64,000 nucleotides of DNA from DASXRA01 sp036502575 (GTDB lineage: Bacteria > Actinomycetota > Actinomycetes > Mycobacteriales > Jatrophihabitantaceae): contig DASXYL010000008.1 of NCBI GenBank assembly GCA_036502575.1, positions 124,001 to 188,000 of the forward strand. Direction: 5' to 3'. Within the stretch, counting starts at the first letter, position 1. Each line of letters opens with the position of its first letter. A program made the translations under genes and the position numbers. Shown in pieces: positions 34,004 to 43,002 of this stretch. The notes under the pieces are model-generated. The model did not search any database, was not told the origin of the DNA, and saw nothing but the letters and a program-made list of their open reading frames with translations.

Positions 34004-34834
34004 TCAGTTCCAGATGTCGCTGATGGCGCTGACCGAACACGAGCTGGCTACGCAGGCCACGCCGTTCAGGCTTTCCAGAGTGCGCAGCACCGTGTAGTGC
34101 GTGACGTGCTCGGAATAGGTGCCGGTGGCGATGTGGGCACCGTAGAAGACGGTCGGGATCTGGTTGCTGGCGCTGCTGTCGTCCTCGTCGAAGGTGACAA
34201 CGAGCAGACTGTTGTGGGCCTTGGCCCACGTGGCGTACGCGCCCAGATTGCTCTTCAGCCAGGTGTCGCCGGTGGCGACGTTGCAGTCGTGCATGTCGTT
34301 GCAGAGGTTCGGCACGACGAACGAGACCTTGGGTAGCGTCGCGTAGTCGGTCGGGAAGGTCGAGAACCGGACGTTGCTGGCCGCCGGGACGTTGCTGAAG
34401 TCCACCCAGGGGTTGTGCTTGCGGGCGTACCGACCGCTGGTGCAGCCGGTGTAGCCGTCTGCGGGCATGCTCTCCGAGTAACCCTTGAATGTGGCGCCCG
34501 CGGTGATCAGCTGATGGCCGAGGTTCTCCGCCGAGTACGTGTGCGGGCACGAGTCGTCGGTCAGGCCCTGGGTGGAACCGGAGAACAGGGCCACGTAGTT
34601 GGGCTCGCTCGGGTGCCGCACCGCGAACGACTGGGTCAGGTTGGCGCCACCGTTGGCCAGCGAGGTGATGTACGGCGCGTTGGAACTGCCGATCACCTCG
34701 TTGTAGGCGTGGTTCTCCTCGACCACGACGACGATGTGGTCATAGGAGGGCAGGGCGGCTGCGTGGGCAGCGCCAGCGCCAATGACGTACCCGGTGATGG
34801 CGATGATGGCAGCGACGAGGCTTCGAATTCGCAC
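34004..34834 (-). CDS. Secreted acid phosphatase / phospholipase C-like phosphoesterase
   Basis: Exported phosphoesterase of 276 residues. The signal peptide runs MRIRSLVAAIIAITGYVIGAGAAHAA (about 26 residues, AHA-A cleavage). The catalytic fold is of the phosphoesterase/AcpA group: YDHIVVVVEENHAYNEV near the metal site, HPSEPNYVALFSGS, a Cys-rich loop with PADGYTGCTSGRYARKHNPW, LCNDMHDCN, and LLVVTFDEDD. It probably cleaves phosphate esters outside the cell. It is the second phosphatase in the window. Transcription is leftward, 140 bases from the MFS gene. Confidence 0.85.
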   Translation of the reverse strand: MRIRSLVAAIIAITGYVIGAGAAHAAALPSYDHIVVVVEENHAYNEVIGSSNAPYITSLANGGANLTQSFAVRHPSEPNYVALFSGSTQGLTDDSCPHTYSAENLGHQLITAGATFKGYSESMPADGYTGCTSGRYARKHNPWVDFSNVPAASNVRFSTFPTDYATLPKVSFVVPNLCNDMHDCNVATGDTWLKSNLGAYATWAKAHNSLLVVTFDEDDSSASNQIPTVFYGAHIATGTYSEHVTHYTVLRTLESLNGVACVASSCSVSAISDIWN

Positions 34835-34973
34835 GAGCGCTCCACGAGTGAGATCGCCGCCGCCTGGTTGCCGCGGTCGATCACCAGACTGTTCGGCGTC
34901 GTGAGATTACGGACCGACGGGCGGTAATGGCCAATCGAACACGACACAAACAATCAGGGCAGACCGCCCTAGA

Positions 34974-36533
34974 TCAGCCCTCGAGGGCGGGCGCCAGCGA
35001 CGGCTCATCGACGGCGGCAACGTCGCGCCGGTTGCGCGTCAGCGGCGGCAGGATCGTCAATGCGACCACCGCCGCGACGACCATGACCAGCGCCGAGATG
35101 CCGAAGGTGCGGGCGTAACCGGCCGTCTCGGCGACGTTGGGCCCGGAGCTCGCCAGTGCGTGGGTCCGCGACGCGGCGATGGTGAGCAGGATCGCCAGGC
35201 CGAGCGATCCGCCGATCTGACGCGTCGTGTTGATCAGGCCCGAGGCCAGGCCGGCGTCGCGCGGGTCGACGCCGCCGGTGGCCGAGATCGTGATCGGGAC
35301 GAACGACATACCGACGCCGAACGTGATGAGGGCGCCGGGGAGCCCGATGTGCCAGAGGTACGAGCTGTCGGCGTGCAGCCGCGACAGCAGCAGCAGGCCG
35401 GCGGCCGAGATCAGGGGCCCGGTCACCAGCAGCACGCGGGCGCCCACCCGCTGGACCAGCCGCGAGGAGATCTGGGTGCCGATGATGATCGCCAGCGGCA
35501 TCGGGAGAAACGCCAGACCCGTCTTCAGCGGGCTGTAGCCCTGGACGTTCTGCAGGAACTGGGAGAGGAAGAAGAACAGTGAGAACATCACCGACCCGAT
35601 GAGCACCATGATCAGGTTCGCGCCGGTGAGCGCTCGGGACCGGAACAGCCGAAGCGGAACCAGCGGATGCCGGTGCCGGCTCTCGACGACGAGGAACACC
35701 CCAACCAGCAGGGCGCCGATGACCAGGTAGGAGATCACCGAGCGCGAGCCCCACGAATGGGTGTCGGTCGAGACGATGCCGTAGACCAGCGCGACCAGAC
35801 CACCGGTCACCGTCAACGCGCCGGCCCAGTCCAGCGTGGGCCGCTCACCTTCGGCCCGCGACTCGGTCACCGCGTAACGCGCGACGAGGAAAACCAAGAT
35901 GCCGATCGGGACGTTGATGAACAGGATCCAGCGCCAGGAGAACAGGTCGGTGAGAACGCCGCCGGCCAGCACACCCGTAGCGCCACCGGCGCCGGCCACC
36001 GCGCTCCACATTCCCAGGGCGCGGGCGCGCGCCGCCGGCTCCCGAAAGGTCGTGGTCAGGATCGTCAGCGTCGCCGGCGACAACACCGCGCCGCCGAGGC
36101 CCTGCAGGCCCCGCGCCGCGATCAGCTCGCCACCGGACTGGGCCAGCCCGCCGACCAGCGACATGGCCGAGAAGAGCGTCACGCCGATGAGGAACAGGCG
36201 ACGCCGGCCCCAGATATCCGCGGCCCGCCCGCCCAGGAGCAGGAAGCCCGCGAACGTCAGCGTGTAGGCGTTGAGCACCCAGGCCAGGCCGTTCTGGGAC
36301 ATGTGCAGATCGCGCTGCATGTCCGGCAACGCGACGTTCACGATGCTGATGTCGAGCACCACCATGAACTGGGCGACGCACACAACAGCGAGAACGAGCG
36401 CGGCGGGACGCGCACGCGAAGCGTCTATTCCGCGGCGGAGCAAATCGGAGGTAACCATCGATGGTGGTAGCACTCCGTCGAGCGCCCCTATTCCCTCGGA
36501 CGCGGGCCCGACCTCATCCGTGAGAATGGCCAC
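34974..36533 (-). CDS. MFS transporter, DHA2 (14-helix) drug-efflux type (2)
   Basis: Membrane exporter of 519 residues resembling EmrB/QacA. It shows FMVVLDISIVNVALPDMQRDL in helix 1, GGRAADIWGRRRLFLIG, motif C in GAGGATGVLAGGVLTDLFSWRWILFINVPIG, and about fourteen hydrophobic segments. The start GTG 36533 gives a 40-residue cytoplasmic tail; an in-frame start at 36458 would trim 25 residues. It is divergent from the LAxTG protein gene. No regulator gene is adjacent. Confidence 0.86.
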   Translation of the reverse strand: MAILTDEVGPASEGIGALDGVLPPSMVTSDLLRRGIDASRARPAALVLAVVCVAQFMVVLDISIVNVALPDMQRDLHMSQNGLAWVLNAYTLTFAGFLLLGGRAADIWGRRRLFLIGVTLFSAMSLVGGLAQSGGELIAARGLQGLGGAVLSPATLTILTTTFREPAARARALGMWSAVAGAGGATGVLAGGVLTDLFSWRWILFINVPIGILVFLVARYAVTESRAEGERPTLDWAGALTVTGGLVALVYGIVSTDTHSWGSRSVISYLVIGALLVGVFLVVESRHRHPLVPLRLFRSRALTGANLIMVLIGSVMFSLFFFLSQFLQNVQGYSPLKTGLAFLPMPLAIIIGTQISSRLVQRVGARVLLVTGPLISAAGLLLLSRLHADSSYLWHIGLPGALITFGVGMSFVPITISATGGVDPRDAGLASGLINTTRQIGGSLGLAILLTIAASRTHALASSGPNVAETAGYARTFGISALVMVVAAVVALTILPPLTRNRRDVAAVDEPSLAPALEG

Positions 36534-36571
36534 TGGCGGTTAGCCACGGTCAACCGCGACGTTCATTGAGT

Positions 36572-36584
36572 GTCCACATTGGAC
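36572..36584. promoter_or_regulatory. Short palindrome between MFS and surface-protein genes
   Basis: GTCCA-CAT-TGGAC within the 156-base divergent region. Five-base arms are close to chance expectation in a region this size, so it is only a candidate operator. Confidence 0.25.
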
Positions 36585-36689
36585 GGTCGCTGCGGCGGCT
36601 CGCGCAGCCGGCGCCGGCGCGCTGCCGTGGGAAGAATTGGCGGAAACGTTACGCTTTGCGCTTCGACGGCCGGACGGATGGAGGCACGG

Positions 36690-37901
36690 ATGCAGCGACG
36701 ACCTGGTCGCCTGACGTGGATCGCCGGACCGCTCGCGACCACCGTGGTCTGGTTTCTGGTCGCCGCGCCACCCGCGGTCGCGGCCGCGACCGGTGAGTAC
36801 GCGGCCTGGTCGACCAGCGGCGCCAGCGGCAACTGGACCGGATCGGGGTCGGTGACGGCGGCCGGATTCCCGAGCGCCACGCTCACCTCGACCAGCACGA
36901 CGCTGCAGACCCCGACCGGCGCTTCGACGTTCCTCGGCCCGGGCACTCCGGTCGGCGCCATCTACGGCAGCTCGCGCAACCAGTCCTACCTGAACGTGGC
37001 CACCGCCGCGGGCAACGCCGCGTCGGTGACCACGGTGACGTTCCCGTCTCCGACACCGGCCGCCGGCTGGGCCTTCGCGCTCGGCGACGTCGACGCCGAC
37101 GCCGTGCAGATCAGCGCCGTTGGTACGAGCGGCCTGCCTGTCCTGTGGACGGCACTCGGATGGCAGAGCGCGTTCAACTACTGTGCCGCCACTCCCAAGC
37201 CGGGCTCCTGCACCGGCTCCGGCCCGTTCACCGACGTCCCCACCTGGAACCCGCTCACCAGCACGCTGACCGGCAGCGGCACCGATACCCTCGGGGCGGC
37301 CGGCTGGTTCCAGCCGAGCGCCGCCCTGACCTCGATCACGTTCACCTTCACCCGCCAGATCGGCAACCCGATCTTCCAGCTGTGGCTCGCTGCGCTGTCG
37401 GTGCCGGTCACCGGCCAGGTAGACGGCATCGCCCCCAGCTCCGACATCCCCGAGCCCGGCGTCCAACTCGACCTGCTCACTCCGTCCGGTGACCCGGTGC
37501 CCGATCCGTCCGGTGACCCCGTGACCACCACCGCCGACGACACCGGCAAGTTCGAGTTCCCCGCCGTCGCCGACGGCGACTACGTGATCGAGATCAAGCC
37601 GCCGCCCGGCGTGGAGAACACCGGCAAGGACACCGTCCCGATCACTGTCGACGTCTCGACCGGCGGCGCGACGGTCCCGCCCGGGACGTTCGCCGTCCAG
37701 GCCGCTGCCCGACCGACGCCCACTCCCTCGACGAGTCCGCCTGCCCGCCCCAGCACCCGACCCACCCCGCCGGCGTCGCACCCGCCGGCGAGCGGTCCGG
37801 TCCTCGCCGCCACGGGCAGCCCGATCCTGGCGCTCGTCATCGGCGGCGGTGCCGCCCTGGTCGGAGGCCTCGCGCTGACCCGGCTGGCCCGACGCCACTG
37901 A
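36690..37901 (+). CDS. Secreted surface protein with LAxTG sortase signal
   Basis: Wall-anchored protein of 403 residues. It has a signal peptide (MQRRPGRLTWIAG, hydrophobic core, cleavage after AVAAA), then a 240-residue beta-rich domain with few charges. An SdrD/Cna-B-like domain follows (DIPEPGVQLDLLTPSGDPV, GKFEFPAVADGDYVIEI), then a Pro/Thr/Ser-rich linker. The C-terminal sorting signal is LAATG, a hydrophobic helix and RLARRH. LAxTG is the class E sortase motif of actinobacteria; no sortase gene is in the window. ATG 36690 has GGAGG five bases upstream. The function of the main domain is unknown. Confidence 0.82.
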   Translation: MQRRPGRLTWIAGPLATTVVWFLVAAPPAVAAATGEYAAWSTSGASGNWTGSGSVTAAGFPSATLTSTSTTLQTPTGASTFLGPGTPVGAIYGSSRNQSYLNVATAAGNAASVTTVTFPSPTPAAGWAFALGDVDADAVQISAVGTSGLPVLWTALGWQSAFNYCAATPKPGSCTGSGPFTDVPTWNPLTSTLTGSGTDTLGAAGWFQPSAALTSITFTFTRQIGNPIFQLWLAALSVPVTGQVDGIAPSSDIPEPGVQLDLLTPSGDPVPDPSGDPVTTTADDTGKFEFPAVADGDYVIEIKPPPGVENTGKDTVPITVDVSTGGATVPPGTFAVQAAARPTPTPSTSPPARPSTRPTPPASHPPASGPVLAATGSPILALVIGGGAALVGGLALTRLARRH

Positions 37902-37926
37902 CCGCGCGCCCGAAATCCGGCGGGCG

Positions 37927-39222
37927 CTACCAACCGCGTCCGAGGAGCTCGGTTCGGGTGCGGGGCAGGCCGCTCGCGCCGCCGGCACCCGGCTTGACCG
38001 CGAGTACCTGGTTGATGCTGATTCGGCCGGCGTCGAAGGCGAGCACTGAGCCGGCCATGTAGAGCCGCCAGATCCGGGCCCGGCCCGGACTGCTCAGCTG
38101 CACGGCCTCGTCCCACCCGCCCTCCAGGTTGGCGACCCAGGAGCGGAGTGTCAGCGCGTAGTGCTCACGCAGGGACTCGACATCGCGGACCTCGAAGCCG
38201 GCGCCCTCGATCGCGCTCACCATCACGCCGACCGACTCCAACTCGCCGTCCGGGAACACGTACCGGTCGATGAAGGACGTCTTCGAGAACTGCGCGCGCT
38301 TCCCCGGACGGCGAGCGATCGCGTGGTTGAGCAGGCGCCCGCCGGGTCGCAGTAACCCGAAGAGATGCTCGCCGTAGGTGGGCAGCATCGAGAACCCGAC
38401 GTGCTCGGCCATGCCGATGCTGGCAATCGCGTCGTAGGGGCCGTCGTCCACGTCCCGGTAGTCCTGCACCCGGATCTCGACGAGGTCGCTCAAGCCCTCG
38501 TCGCTGATGCGCTTTCGGGCGAAGTCGGCCTGCGCGGTCGACAGGGTGATGCCCACCGCGCGTACGCCGTACGTCCGCGCGGCATGGATCACGAACGTGC
38601 CCCAGCCGCAGCCGACGTCGAGAATCCGCATGCCCTCGGCCAGTCCGAGCTTGCGGGCGACCAGATCGCACTTGGCGATCTGTGCGTCCTCGAGGGTGTA
38701 GCCCGGGCCGGGCTCGCGCTCCCAGTAGGCGCACGAGTACGTCATGGACGGGCCGAGGACGACCCGGTAGAAGTCGTTGCCCACCTCGTAGTGATGGGCG
38801 ATCGCCTCGGCATCGCGCCGCCGGGAATGCCGGCGTCCGAGCAGCTTGGACTCCTCCGCCGGTGGTCGCGGCGGGGGTCCGACGATGCCGAGCCGTACCG
38901 CGGCTTTGATCATCGCGAGCCGGGTCGTCGAATCGATCACCACCCCGGGCCCGCTCTTGGGGTCGGCGATGCGTTCGAGTTCCGCCATGCCTTCGAACAG
39001 GTCGCCGTCGATCTCGATATCGCCCGACACGTAGGCGCGCGCGATGCCGAGCTCGTTCGGCGCCCACATCATCCGGCGCAGCGCTCGGCGCCGGACGATG
39101 GTCAGCCGCACCCGGGCATCTGCCGGACCGAGCTCACTCCCGTCCCAGCACCGGACGCGGACCGCGATGTCACCGCCGAGAACGGCGCGCACCAGCGGCT
39201 GAATGGTCTCCGCTGCAGTCAT
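37927..39222 (-). CDS. Cyclopropane-fatty-acyl-phospholipid synthase family methyltransferase
   Basis: SAM-dependent enzyme of 431 residues that methylates or cyclopropanates unsaturated acyl chains of membrane phospholipids. The N-terminal 130 residues are the acyl-binding region typical of full-length CFA synthases. The catalytic domain has YSCAYW, ILDVGCGWGTFVIHAA (SAM loop), and GITLSTAQADFARKRI. Later come IASIGMAEHVG, and FIDRYVFPDGEL near the active site. It lacks the mycolic-acid-type N-terminus. ATG 39222 is preceded by GAGGG; TTG 39234 is an alternative. Confidence 0.9.
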   Translation of the reverse strand: MTAAETIQPLVRAVLGGDIAVRVRCWDGSELGPADARVRLTIVRRRALRRMMWAPNELGIARAYVSGDIEIDGDLFEGMAELERIADPKSGPGVVIDSTTRLAMIKAAVRLGIVGPPPRPPAEESKLLGRRHSRRRDAEAIAHHYEVGNDFYRVVLGPSMTYSCAYWEREPGPGYTLEDAQIAKCDLVARKLGLAEGMRILDVGCGWGTFVIHAARTYGVRAVGITLSTAQADFARKRISDEGLSDLVEIRVQDYRDVDDGPYDAIASIGMAEHVGFSMLPTYGEHLFGLLRPGGRLLNHAIARRPGKRAQFSKTSFIDRYVFPDGELESVGVMVSAIEGAGFEVRDVESLREHYALTLRSWVANLEGGWDEAVQLSSPGRARIWRLYMAGSVLAFDAGRISINQVLAVKPGAGGASGLPRTRTELLGRGW

Positions 39223-39259
39223 CCCTCTATCCAAGCAGCGCTCTCAAGCGCTAATCGAG

Positions 39260-39300
39260 GGAGGGATCGCCGCGCCGCGTCTCGGCTCGGCGATCCCTCC
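39260..39300. terminator. Strong GC-rich hairpin after the GH3 gene
   Basis: GGAGGGATCGCCG (39260-39272) pairs perfectly with CGGCGATCCCTCC (39288-39300) around a 15-base loop. It lies 13 bases beyond the GH3 stop (39314, leftward), before the CFA synthase start. No U-run follows, as is usual for actinobacterial terminators. Confidence 0.65.
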
Positions 39301-39313
39301 TGTCTCCGGTGGA

Positions 39314-41767
39314 TCAGTGGATGGTGAACGGAGCCGAGACGGCGATGTCGTACGGCGTCGTGGTGTTCTTGTCCAATTGGAGGACATAGGACCCCGGCTC
39401 CACGGTCGGTGGTCCGGACGCGTTGATGTCGCCCTGACTCTCACCGAGCGTCGAGACCGGGAACCGGACGGTCACCGTCTTGGACTGGCCGGCGTCCAGC
39501 GTCACTCGGGTGAAGCCGACCAGCCGCTGCGGCGGCACCACCACGCTGCTCACCGGCTGGGCCACATAGACCGGCACGATGTCCGTGCCGCTACGGGATC
39601 CGGTGTTCGCTACCGTGAACGTCGCGGTCGCGGTGCCGTGCGTGGACACGTTGGGCGTCACCGACAGGTTGCTCGTCGTGAACGTCGTGTACGAGAGGCC
39701 GTACCCGAACGGGTAGAGCGGGTTGTACGCGTGCCCCTGCCCGGAACCGGTGCCGGGGAGCTGGTCGAAGAACTTCGGCTGATCGCCCAATGGAGAGGGC
39801 GCCGTGCCGTCGAAGTCCCCACCGGGCGCAGCCGCGTCCGACGGCCAGCTGATCGGCAGCTTGGCACTCGGGTTGACCTTGCCGAAGATCACGTCGGCGA
39901 TAGCCGTCCCCGCTTCGGTGCTTCCCTGGTAGGCCATCAGAATCGCGTTCGCGTTCTCGGCGTCGGGACCCAGGCCCACCGGACGTCCGGCGATGACCAC
40001 GACGATCACCGGCTTGCCGGTGTCCTCGAGCGTCTTGATCAGCGCCTTCTGATCAGGTGGGAGCTGCGGTGCCGGGTTGTCGCCGAGCCCTTCGGCGTAG
40101 GCCTTCTCGCCGACGGCGACGACGTAAGCGTCCGCGGGCGTGTTCGCGGCGGTGTTGCCGTCCGCTACGTAGACCGCGTTGGAGTCGCCGTTCAGGACTC
40201 CCTTTTGCACTGTCGTGCCCGGCGGGATCTGGTCGGGCGGGCCCATGCAGCAGACGTGGCCGGCACCGAAGACGCCCTGCCAGCTGACGCTCCAACCGCC
40301 GAGCTGGTTGGTCATCGAGTCGGCGCTCGGACCGGTGACGACGACCTTGGCCGACGAGGAGAGCGGCAACGTGTTGCTCTGGTTGCGCAGCAGGGTCATC
40401 GACTCCTGGGCAGCGCTGAGGGTGGCGTCACGGCCCGCGGTAACCGCTGCATTGGCGGCGTTGGCGTCGACGCACGGCGTGTTCGGGTCGCTGACGCACG
40501 CCTGGTCGAACAGGCCGAGCTGGAACTTCAGCGTGAGAATCCGCCCGACGGCCTCGTTGATGCGCGCCATCTTGATCGCGCCCGACTGCACGTCCTGGAG
40601 GATGCCGGACTGCCACTGATCGGGACCGACCACGTACATGGCCATGTCGACACCGGCGTTCACGGCCTTGGCAATCGCCTCAGCCGGGTTCGCGGCCACG
40701 TGGTAGGCCGTTTGCAGCGCCTGCACGTCCTGGTAGTCGCTGATCACGACACCCTTGAAGCCCATCTGCTTACGCAGGATGTCGGTCAGTAGGTAGTGCG
40801 ACCCGGTGGCCGGGACGCCGTTGACCGACCCGGAGTTGACCATGACGGTGTCCGCTCCGGCATCGATGCCGCCGGCGTAGGACGGAAGGATCAGGTCCTG
40901 CAGGTAGTTCAACGGCAGCAGCGCCTCGTTGCGGTCGTGCCCGTTGACCGACTGGGAGTATCCGGCGAAGTGCTTGACCGTCGCGGCCACGTCGAGCCCG
41001 GGGGCCGACTGCTGCATCCCGCGGATGTTGGCGGCGCCCAGGGCGGCGGACAGCACCGGCTCCTCGGCCCACGTCTCGTACGTCCGACCCCACCGGTTGT
41101 CGCGAGCCAGGTCCTGGACCGGGGCGAAGACCCAGTTCCACCCGGTCGCCCGCACCGCGTCCGCGGTGACCTCACCGCCGGTCTGGGCCGCGGACGGATC
41201 CCACGTGGCGCCCATGCCGATCGACTGCGGGAACAGCGGGGCCTGCCACGGGTGTCCGAAGCCGTGCACCGCATCGACGCCGAAGATCAGCGGAAGGTGC
41301 AGCCGGGAATGCTGGATCGCGTACTGCTGAATCTGGTTGTACGAGCTGGCCCAGTCGAAGCCGGTGTTGCCGACCCCGCCCTGCCCGGTCTGGTCGATCG
41401 GACTGTCGGTGCCGCCGGCCAGCAGCGAGCCGACGTTCTGGTTGACCAGGACTTCCTGCATGCACGACGCGCTCGGCAGGTTGAAGCCGTCAGCACCGCA
41501 GGTGCCGCCGGCCTTGGCCGTCACGTTGGGGACCAGTTGCTGGTCCATCTGCCCGACCTTCTCCGGCAGCGTCATCGCGCCCAGCAGGGCGTTGACCCGA
41601 GCCGAGATCGGCTTGTGCGAATCGAGCCAGGGCGCCGCCTTGGCCGGGGCGGCAATGCCCTGACTCACGAATGCGGACAGCCCGCCGGCCATCAGAACCC
41701 CGACAGCGACCGCGAAAACCACCTTTCTTCTTCCTCGCACACGGCCTTTGGGACGCGAATTGGACAT
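39314..41767 (-). CDS. Secreted GH3 beta-glucosidase
   Basis: Exported glycosidase of 817 residues. A signal peptide (RRKVVFAVAVGVLMAGGLSAF, cleavage near AKAAP) precedes the GH3 N-terminal barrel (MTLPEKVGQMDQQ, FGVDAVHGFGHP, TVKHFAGYSQSVNGHDRNEA). The nucleophile Asp is in KGVVISDYQDVQAL. The alpha/beta sandwich and a C-terminal fibronectin-like domain (SAPFTIH end) follow. It cleaves terminal beta-glucosyl residues from oligosaccharides such as cellobiose. A LacI-type palindrome 136 bases upstream suggests sugar-responsive repression. The start is ATG 41767 (MSNSRPKGRV), which supplies the basic n-region. Confidence 0.92.
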   Translation of the reverse strand: MSNSRPKGRVRGRRKVVFAVAVGVLMAGGLSAFVSQGIAAPAKAAPWLDSHKPISARVNALLGAMTLPEKVGQMDQQLVPNVTAKAGGTCGADGFNLPSASCMQEVLVNQNVGSLLAGGTDSPIDQTGQGGVGNTGFDWASSYNQIQQYAIQHSRLHLPLIFGVDAVHGFGHPWQAPLFPQSIGMGATWDPSAAQTGGEVTADAVRATGWNWVFAPVQDLARDNRWGRTYETWAEEPVLSAALGAANIRGMQQSAPGLDVAATVKHFAGYSQSVNGHDRNEALLPLNYLQDLILPSYAGGIDAGADTVMVNSGSVNGVPATGSHYLLTDILRKQMGFKGVVISDYQDVQALQTAYHVAANPAEAIAKAVNAGVDMAMYVVGPDQWQSGILQDVQSGAIKMARINEAVGRILTLKFQLGLFDQACVSDPNTPCVDANAANAAVTAGRDATLSAAQESMTLLRNQSNTLPLSSSAKVVVTGPSADSMTNQLGGWSVSWQGVFGAGHVCCMGPPDQIPPGTTVQKGVLNGDSNAVYVADGNTAANTPADAYVVAVGEKAYAEGLGDNPAPQLPPDQKALIKTLEDTGKPVIVVVIAGRPVGLGPDAENANAILMAYQGSTEAGTAIADVIFGKVNPSAKLPISWPSDAAAPGGDFDGTAPSPLGDQPKFFDQLPGTGSGQGHAYNPLYPFGYGLSYTTFTTSNLSVTPNVSTHGTATATFTVANTGSRSGTDIVPVYVAQPVSSVVVPPQRLVGFTRVTLDAGQSKTVTVRFPVSTLGESQGDINASGPPTVEPGSYVLQLDKNTTTPYDIAVSAPFTIH

Positions 41768-41902
41768 GACTCGGCCTCCTTGGGTGACGAATGAATCAAC
41801 CGCGGTCCGTGTCGTCCGTCGCCGAAACTGCGCACGACTCCACGCCCATTGGCGTCAGGGCATACCTGATCGACTCGGGAAGGTCGCGGGACGAAGTGCG
41901 CA

Positions 41903-41916
41903 TGAGAGCGTTCTCC
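41903..41916. promoter_or_regulatory. LacI-family-like operator in the GH3 upstream region
   Basis: TGAGAGCGTTCTCC has the central-CG inverted-repeat form (GAGAGCGTTCTC, one mismatch) used by LacI-family repressors such as CebR (TGGGAGCGCTCCCA). It sits in the 356-base intergenic region 41768-42123, upstream of the beta-glucosidase. I see no gene in that region. Its right end holds the hairpins listed next. Confidence 0.5.
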
Positions 41917-42081
41917 TGCGAGGGCGGCGCGGCCGAGCGTAGTGATGCCCGTTCCTCCGGGTCAACGCCGAGATTGCCCCGCGAAAGTGGCTAATCCGGC
42001 CCAAGTTGGGACGGCTCACCCCCTGTAGTGCCTGCCAGCCGGTTGCCGGGAGCACTCCGGAGTAGAAGGCTGAACGGTTGA

Positions 42082-42124
42082 CCGGCGGCGCCGCCGGGGC
42101 GCTGCCCCTATCCCCCTGAGGGGG
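42082..42124 (+). other. Tandem GC hairpins overlapping the start of the ABM-domain gene
   Basis: CCGGCGGCGCCGCCGG (42082-42097) is a perfect 16-base palindrome. It is followed by CCCCC-TGA-GGGGG (42112-42124), whose last G is the first base of the GTG start at 42124. The second hairpin buries both the GAGGGG ribosome-binding-like run and the start, so it may limit translation. Termination of upstream transcription is an alternative role. Confidence 0.4.
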
Positions 42125-42753
42125 TGCGGATCGTGTATGCGCGAGCTACCACAATCCAGGCCCAACCGTCGTCTATCGACAACGGCATCGCCCATGTTCG
42201 CGACGAGGTGATGCCCACAATCACGGGCGTCGAGGGATGCATCGGCCTGTCATTGCTGGTTGATCGAGAGTCCGGTCGATGCATCGCCACGACAGCCTGG
42301 CGGTCCGCGGAGGCCATGCGCACGAGCGCGGAGCAGGTTCGCCCGGTTCGTGACAGAGCTGCGGAAATCTTCGGCGGAACTCCTCAGGTGGAGGAGTGGG
42401 AGATCGCTGTCTTGCACCGCAACCACCAGTCGCGTGACGGAGCGTGCGTCCGGGCTACCTGGATCGAGGTGGATCCGGATCAGCTGGACCGGGCCATCGA
42501 CGTCTTCCGGATGACCTCGCTGCCGGCGATCGAGGAACTCGAGGGCTTCTGCAGCGCCAGCCTGCTGGTGGACCGCAGCTCGGGCCGGGCCGTGTCCTCG
42601 GTGACCTACGACAGCCAAGAAGCGATGCAGCGCAATCGCGAGCAGGCAGGAACGGTCAGGGCTGCCGGCACCCGAGAGTCCGGCGCCAACGTTCTCGACG
42701 TGGGCGAGTTCGAGTTGGCCGTCGCGCACCTGCGGGTGCCCGAGATGGCCTGA
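42124..42753 (+). CDS. Tandem antibiotic-biosynthesis-monooxygenase-like (ABM) domain protein
   Basis: Cytosolic protein of 209 residues made of two similar ferredoxin-like halves. Each ends a helix-strand unit with a matching phrase (GCIGLSLLVDRESGRCIATTAW in the first, GFCSASLLVDRSSGRAVSSVTY in the second) and then SAEAMRTSAEQ or SQEAMQRNREQ. ABM dimeric barrels act as heme-degrading, quinone-forming or regulatory proteins, and a fused pair can fold as a pseudo-dimer. No active-site residues can be assigned. GTG 42124 is the likely start; GTG 42133 is possible. Confidence 0.65.
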   Translation: MRIVYARATTIQAQPSSIDNGIAHVRDEVMPTITGVEGCIGLSLLVDRESGRCIATTAWRSAEAMRTSAEQVRPVRDRAAEIFGGTPQVEEWEIAVLHRNHQSRDGACVRATWIEVDPDQLDRAIDVFRMTSLPAIEELEGFCSASLLVDRSSGRAVSSVTYDSQEAMQRNREQAGTVRAAGTRESGANVLDVGEFELAVAHLRVPEMA

Positions 42754-42780
42754 CGGAAGGAGGATTGTGCCAGAACAGCC

Positions 42781-43002
42781 GCGATCCTCCTCGCGCTAAC
42801 TCGAGCGCTGCCCATCTCCGTCGACGGGCACCGGCAGCTGCGCGAGTGGGATGTGGTGTTGACCGGCATGGATGTCGGTGTCGCTGAAGCTGCCTTGAAC
42901 CTGGTCGAGGTGCAGGTACACCGGCTGCGCCGCAAGATCGACCCGGTCGTGATCCTGACCGTGCGCGGCGAGGGGTACCTGATCCCGGACGACCCGGCAT
43001 GA
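42781..43002 (+). pseudogene. Remnant of an OmpR-type response regulator (C-terminal winged helix only)
   Basis: The frame ending at TGA 43002 reads LNLVEVQVHRLRRKIDP and ILTVRGEGYLIPDD, unmistakably the recognition helix and wing of an OmpR/PhoB effector domain. The receiver domain and the first part of the effector domain are absent. The upstream frame has no start with a ribosome site: AGGAGG before 42769 leads to a ten-codon ORF in another frame. The fragment overlaps the histidine kinase start by ATGA, as an intact partner gene would. It is therefore a truncated, probably dead regulator. Confidence 0.72.

Noticed and set aside
42769..42801. Short ORF with AGGAGG before the response-regulator remnant
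   Set aside because: Ten codons in a different frame from the conserved remnant; it shows the gene's decay and is not a new gene.
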